Positions 20,455-21,040 of a stretch of DNA of 21,040 nucleotides are shown in pieces (within the stretch, counting starts at the first letter, position 1; the number at the start of each line of letters is the position of its first letter). The stretch comes from a bacterium (GTDB taxonomy: Bacteria > Pseudomonadota > Alphaproteobacteria > Rhizobiales > Xanthobacteraceae): positions 1 to 21,040 of the forward strand of contig JAQSDT010000682.1 in NCBI GenBank assembly GCA_029946075.1, in the 5' to 3' direction. The translations under genes and the position numbers were made by a program. Under the pieces are notes generated by a model. That model worked only from the letters and a program-made list of their open reading frames with translations, ran no database searches and was not told the origin of the DNA.

Positions 20455-21040
20455 CTAGCGCTGCGAAGCCTGCCAGGCCAGCAGCCGGTGTTCAGCCGCC
20501 GACATCGCAACCGATGTCAGATAGCCGGTCACTCCTAACAGGATAACGCCGGCGAACAGGTCGGCCGAGCGGAAGGCGCGGGCCGACAGCAGCACCCAGT
20601 GCCCGAGCCCGTCGAGGCCGGCCAGGATTTCGCAGACCACCGACAGGATAAGCGCCACCGTCACGCTGAGCCGCATCCCCGCGAGAATATCGGGGCTCGC
20701 CGAAGGCAGCGCGATCTTGAAGATCACTGCCATCCGCGACATCTGCAGCGACCGCGCCACCTCGTAGAGCCGCGGCTCGACGGCCGCGAAGCCGTGGATG
20801 GTCGCCAGCATGATCGGCCAGATCGCGCCGAACGAAATCACGAACAGCGCCATCGCCTGCGTCAGCCCGAGCATGGCGATTGCGACCGGGATGATCGCCG
20901 AGACCGGCAGCGGCCGCAGGAATTCCAGCGACGGCGCGACATAGGTTCGCATGACCCGCGACGATCCGATTACCGAGCCGATGGCGATGCCGGCGATGGA
21001 CGCGGCCAGCCAGCCATAAGCCATGTGCTCGAGTGTGCCG
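20455..21040 (-). CDS. ABC transporter permease, SsuC/TauC type (5' partial)
   Basis: The frame is open through the window edge, so the N-terminus is missing; about 195 residues are visible. It has several transmembrane helices and the EAA loop E-V-A-R-S-L...F-K-I-A-L-P at about residues 88-107 counted from the ATG at 21024, the site that contacts the ATPase. The helix set and the EAA loop sequence (PSASPDILAGMRLS) are those of the BPD_transp_1 domain in sulfonate, taurine, nitrate and related importers. The substrate cannot be decided without the neighbouring ATPase and binding protein, which lie outside. The ATG at 21024 is internal: the codons before it (GTLEH) continue the family sequence. 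Confidence 0.9.
   Translation of the reverse strand, partial: GTLEHMAYGWLAASIAGIAIGSVIGSSRVMRTYVAPSLEFLRPLPVSAIIPVAIAMLGLTQAMALFVISFGAIWPIMLATIHGFAAVEPRLYEVARSLQMSRMAVIFKIALPSASPDILAGMRLSVTVALILSVVCEILAGLDGLGHWVLLSARAFRSADLFAGVILLGVTGYLTSVAMSAAEHRLLAWQASQR

Noticed and set aside
20274..20546. 90-codon plus-strand frame between the small helical gene and the permease
   Set aside because: Overlaps the permease 3' end antisense, no ribosome binding site and no domain.

Overview
The window is high-GC, densely packed alphaproteobacterial chromosome. Gene content and protein style (EpmA/EpmB pair, HdeD-like membrane protein, PrsW-type protease, a Porin_2-like motif, many 25-90 residue rhizobial-type small proteins) suggest Bradyrhizobium or a close relative (Nitrobacteraceae). 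This is inferred from protein resemblance; no marker gene is present. I see no insertion sequence, CRISPR array, rRNA or prophage. The only clear gene remnant is a headless autotransporter barrel.

Layout. 1-3.8 kb: a secreted protein of unknown function (minus), then a plus-strand run epmA-epmB-small membrane protein-small secreted protein. epmA and epmB overlap by ATGA and should supply beta-lysylation of elongation factor P, although efp itself is not here. 3.8-5.1 kb (minus): DAHP synthase, the entry enzyme of the shikimate pathway, preceded by what reads as a complete ribosome-mediated attenuator: promoter, almost leaderless 26-codon leader ORF with Tyr-Trp-Tyr-Phe-Ser-Tyr, antiterminator segment, perfect intrinsic terminator, then an AGGAG and a GTG start. 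This is the most interesting system in the window. 5.1-9.1 kb (minus): HdeD-like protein, PrsW-type protease, M20 amidase/carbamoylase, a 37-residue membrane microprotein and an unrecognised membrane protein. 9.3-10.1 kb: autotransporter beta-domain fragment. 10.4-11.6 kb (minus): exported metallo-beta-lactamase-fold hydrolase of lactonase type and tRNA-Glu(UUC).

11.8-13.9 kb: PilZ protein, small exported Porin_2-like protein, glutathione S-transferase, a 26-residue membrane microprotein with its own terminator, and glyoxalase I. GST and glyoxalase I both belong to glutathione-dependent detoxification. 14.2-17.4 kb: a series of very small genes (membrane, secreted, helical/coiled-coil), an ABM-type monooxygenase and an H-NS-N-terminus-like protein; one gap of about 540 bases has no convincing gene. 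17.5-19.8 kb (plus): sirtuin deacylase, a protein with two cold-shock domains and its terminator, and an exported DUF192 protein. 19.8-21 kb: tRNA-Pro(UGG), a small helical protein and the 3' part of an SsuC/TauC-type ABC permease cut by the window end.

Most genes are housekeeping or stress-type and stand alone or in short runs. The points worth following are the aromatic leader/attenuator and several microproteins with strong Shine-Dalgarno sequences that automated annotation usually skips.
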